64,000 nt of DNA from an uncultured Spirochaetaceae bacterium. Lineage in GTDB: Bacteria > Spirochaetota > Spirochaetia > Sphaerochaetales > Sphaerochaetaceae. The notes beneath the pieces are model-generated. The model saw only the letters and a list, made by a program, of their open reading frames with translations, was not told where the DNA came from and did not search any database. Positions 61,909-64,000 of this stretch are shown one piece after another. Each line of letters opens with the position of its first letter. Position 1 is the first letter of the stretch. The translations under genes and the position numbers were made by a program. The stretch lies in the NCBI GenBank assembly GCA_944389025.1, contig CALXKU010000010.1, forward strand, positions 1 to 64,000. Reading direction: 5' to 3'.

Positions 61909-63051
61909 GTGACTAATTAAAGGAAGAGAACCTGATGTCTCTGATAGCCTTATGTTATCAAAACCTTTCTTTCCGGTCATCTCATCCACAAAGAGTGCTA
62001 TCTCATCCTTCTTTGCATCATATGCTCTTTTCCCGCCTTCCAGAAGTGTCATGATGCTCTCCTTGGATGTGTCATCGAGGGCTATCCTTTTTTCGGAAAT
62101 TGGCGAGTGTATGCGTAGATAGCTTACATCACTCATGTTCCGTATCTCATCGGAAACAAGACTCTCCTGCGCGTTCGAATAGATTTTCGTGATGTTCATC
62201 AACCAAGGGGCGGCCCCTCCGGCCGTCTTTCCGGGATCGAACGAGAAGGCCCTCTTGCATGTTGAGAGCGAGAGAATGTGAAACTCATCAGCTTCGGGAT
62301 AAAGTTTTTTCGCCTCGATGTATGCGATCATTGCGGGGTTGTTAGCCACAAGGCCGCCATCGGATAGTGTCAGCTCATCTCCGCTCTCCCTGTCTTTGGT
62401 GTGATAGGGTGGAAAATAGAGCGGGGCTGCCGTTGATGCTCTTGCCGCCTCCCTCATGAGAAAACCGTGGCTCTCGTAGCTCTTAAAAAGAAAAGGTCGC
62501 GTTCTTATCGGATCGTAGGAAACTGCAATGGTTGGAACTAGCAGACTGTCAAGTCTCGCATCTCCGAGATACTCAGAGAGGAACGTCTCGAACGGTCTTA
62601 TATCATATTTCTGTTGGAATATCTGGTTGAATACGCTCAAAACGGATTTGGGAAAGATCCTCTCGCCATGTCTGAGGTAGATGTCAAGAAGTGAGGATGG
62701 TGCGGTAGATGGCATGATATAGCCCTCAAAACGGCTCTCAGGCCTTCTGAATAACCCCTTTTTCTCCGTCGTATAAACGGGATAGGGCTCAGCCTCCTCT
62801 TTGATCAGGTTTCCTGTTCCTCCCGGAGCTGTGAGGCCGAGCGCGAGAAGGGCTCCTGTGCTCGTTCCTGCCACGAGGTCGAAGAATGAGTATAGGGGTC
62901 TTCTTATGCCTTTTTCTTTAAGCAGCTCGTCAAGACGCGAGATTACGTATGCGGGAATGATTCCACGCATGCCACCTCCGTCTATTGATAGAATGTACCT
63001 TATCTCTTTTTCTCTCTCTTCCTTGAAGAGCAGATTAGCAAGTTTACCCAT
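61900..63051 (-). CDS. Patatin-like phospholipase
   Basis: A 383-residue lipid acyl hydrolase without a signal peptide. The oxyanion loop is SIDGGGMRGIIPA, the nucleophile Ser is in VAGTSTGALLALG, and the catalytic Asp is in LSDGGLVANNPAM. These match the Ser-Asp dyad family. It is not next to a cyclic-nucleotide synthase, so nothing suggests an anti-phage role of the CapV kind. It may act in lipid turnover. It is divergent from the radical-SAM gene, with 22 nt between start codons. Confidence 0.9.
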   Translation of the reverse strand: MGKLANLLFKEEREKEIRYILSIDGGGMRGIIPAYVISRLDELLKEKGIRRPLYSFFDLVAGTSTGALLALGLTAPGGTGNLIKEEAEPYPVYTTEKKGLFRRPESRFEGYIMPSTAPSSLLDIYLRHGERIFPKSVLSVFNQIFQQKYDIRPFETFLSEYLGDARLDSLLVPTIAVSYDPIRTRPFLFKSYESHGFLMREAARASTAAPLYFPPYHTKDRESGDELTLSDGGLVANNPAMIAYIEAKKLYPEADEFHILSLSTCKRAFSFDPGKTAGGAAPWLMNITKIYSNAQESLVSDEIRNMSDVSYLRIHSPISEKRIALDDTSKESIMTLLEGGKRAYDAKKDEIALFVDEMTGKKGFDNIRLSETSGSLPLISHNY

Positions 63052-63073
63052 TTCCTATTAATTGATAATATCT

Positions 63074-64000
63074 ATGGCGGGGAGGGTCAAGAAGTTGGAT
63101 TATACTAATTGCATGCTGTGTCCGAACGGCTGTGCTGTTGATAGGACAAGAGGAGAGCGAGGAGTCTGCAGAATGTCGGATAAGGTGAAAGTTGCCTGGT
63201 CCGGACTGCATAAGGGGGAGGAACCGCCTCTTGTAGGCTCTTATGGCTCAGGTATGATCTTTTTCACAGGTTGTCCGCTTCATTGCGCATACTGCCAGAA
63301 CAGGCAGATCAGCGGTTCTGACGGGATGGACATAGGCTATGAGGTAAGCGATGAGGAGCTTTCAGCGCTGATGCTCTCCTTGGAGCAGATGAAGGCATCC
63401 AGCATAAATCTTGTGACAGGAACGCACTTCATCCCATCCATAAGGAGGGCGATTGTGATGGCACGCTCAAAAGGTCTCAGCCTTCCCATCGTGTGGAACT
63501 CCTCAGGCTATGAGAGCGTTGATGCCCTTTCTGAGATCGATGATCTGATTGACATATATCTTCTTGACTGCAAGAGCCTGTCACGGAAGGTTTCTTCCAT
63601 TTTCTGCGGCTCATCACGCTATGCTGATGTGATAATCCCCGTAATGGATTACATAAAAGAGAGGCATCCGAAGACAGATCTTGATGCGATGAAAGGAACG
63701 ATTTTACGCCATCTCGTATTTCCTGGGACAGTTTCTGCGACACGGAACTTTCTCAGGTATTTCGCATCACACTATAAGGACAGTTTCTTCCTCTCTCTGA
63801 TGGTCCAGTTCGTTCCTCCGAAGATGGATGTCTCTTTCCCCGAGATGAACGATGAGGAGTATGACGGACTTGTAGAGCTGCTTGAAGAGCTCGATATCGA
63901 TAACGGCTTCATGCAGGAAAGGGGAGATGATATCCTCTGGATTCCAGATTTTACAAAGGATGTCCCCTTCCCTGAGAATTTCGCCGTGGCAAATCCTTAT
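63074..64000 (+). CDS. Radical SAM protein, pyruvate-formate-lyase-activase-like (3' end beyond window)
   Basis: An open frame of 309 codons from the ATG at 63074 to the window edge. It begins with a Cys-rich block, NCMLCPNGCAVDRTRGERGV followed by CRM, then the radical SAM motif TGCPLHCAYCQN (CxxxCxxC, 4Fe-4S and SAM). This layout matches proteins annotated as putative PFL-activating enzymes, distinct from classic PflA. TIM-barrel segments follow (VTGTHFIPSIRRAI; ILRHLVFPGT). The substrate protein is unknown. GATAAT lies 4 nt before the ATG and no ribosome-binding site is seen. Confidence 0.88.
   Translation, partial: MAGRVKKLDYTNCMLCPNGCAVDRTRGERGVCRMSDKVKVAWSGLHKGEEPPLVGSYGSGMIFFTGCPLHCAYCQNRQISGSDGMDIGYEVSDEELSALMLSLEQMKASSINLVTGTHFIPSIRRAIVMARSKGLSLPIVWNSSGYESVDALSEIDDLIDIYLLDCKSLSRKVSSIFCGSSRYADVIIPVMDYIKERHPKTDLDAMKGTILRHLVFPGTVSATRNFLRYFASHYKDSFFLSLMVQFVPPKMDVSFPEMNDEEYDGLVELLEELDIDNGFMQERGDDILWIPDFTKDVPFPENFAVANPY

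Noticed and set aside
61900-63051. Patatin as a CBASS anti-phage effector
   Set aside because: No cyclic-nucleotide synthase or other defence gene is adjacent.

Overview
The window looks like chromosome of a fermentative, host-associated spirochaete (Spirochaetota, perhaps near Sphaerochaeta or gut treponeme relatives). This is inferred from protein character: a eukaryotic-type hexokinase, a topoisomerase I with Crpt-type C-terminal repeats instead of zinc fingers, a CBS/DHH pyrophosphatase, many small lipoproteins and exported proteins, AdhE fermentation and rubredoxin. No rRNA or phylogenetic marker was compared. Most of the window is dense housekeeping DNA. Convergent genes often overlap or abut at their stop codons.

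Layout. 1-4.3 kb is an AT-rich, foreign-looking island. It holds the decayed tail of an Rpn-type nuclease, a 23-bp tandem repeat, a nucleotidyltransferase scrap, a Dam-type methylase overlapping a PD-(D/E)XK restriction enzyme, and a second methyltransferase on the other strand. 4.3-12.5 kb holds DUF554, Fic, YhhN, a CcdA/thioredoxin redox pair, a flavodoxin-ferredoxin protein, a DNA glycosylase, RlmKL and Hsp33. 12.6-16.8 kb is a MarR-controlled heterodimeric ABC exporter. 16.9-21.9 kb holds a second Rpn remnant, a 38-residue rubredoxin, a macrodomain protein, the two-subunit aconitase X and an old-yellow-enzyme-type reductase. 22-27.7 kb holds AdhE, a Gx transporter/NusG-II/lipoprotein operon and an exported protein. 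27.7-33.3 kb holds TopA, a NimA-like flavoprotein, a metal-efflux operon and tRNA-Arg(CCU).

33.3-44.2 kb holds a NusG paralogue, a CBS-ACT protein, a repeat-rich Smr protein, MATE, IF-1, SHMT, a hydantoinase coupled to a HAD-cytidine deaminase fusion, and a PLD lipoprotein with two small envelope proteins. 44.2-53 kb holds RpiB, pyrophosphatase, Rel, PrmC/RF1, an AI-2E transporter and exonuclease I. 53-64 kb holds an MFS transporter, an operon of GH3 glucosidase, exported protein, hexokinase, pyridoxal kinase-like protein and nucleosidase, then pyruvate kinase, a patatin and a radical-SAM activase cut by the window edge.

The strongest cross-cutting signal is not a gene. About a dozen genes have a sigma70-like -10 box ending only 6-9 nt before the ATG, usually with a -35 box at 16-17 bp spacing, and no Shine-Dalgarno site. 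This predicts widespread leaderless mRNAs for first genes of operons, while internal genes keep AGGAG-type sites. Other items worth a look are two structured minus-strand RNA candidates ending in terminators (5.9-6.06 and 30.76-30.85 kb), the HAD-cytidine deaminase fusion, the duplicated-linker Smr protein, and the Gx/NusG-II/lipoprotein operon. I did not find a clearly new multi-gene defence or biosynthetic system.
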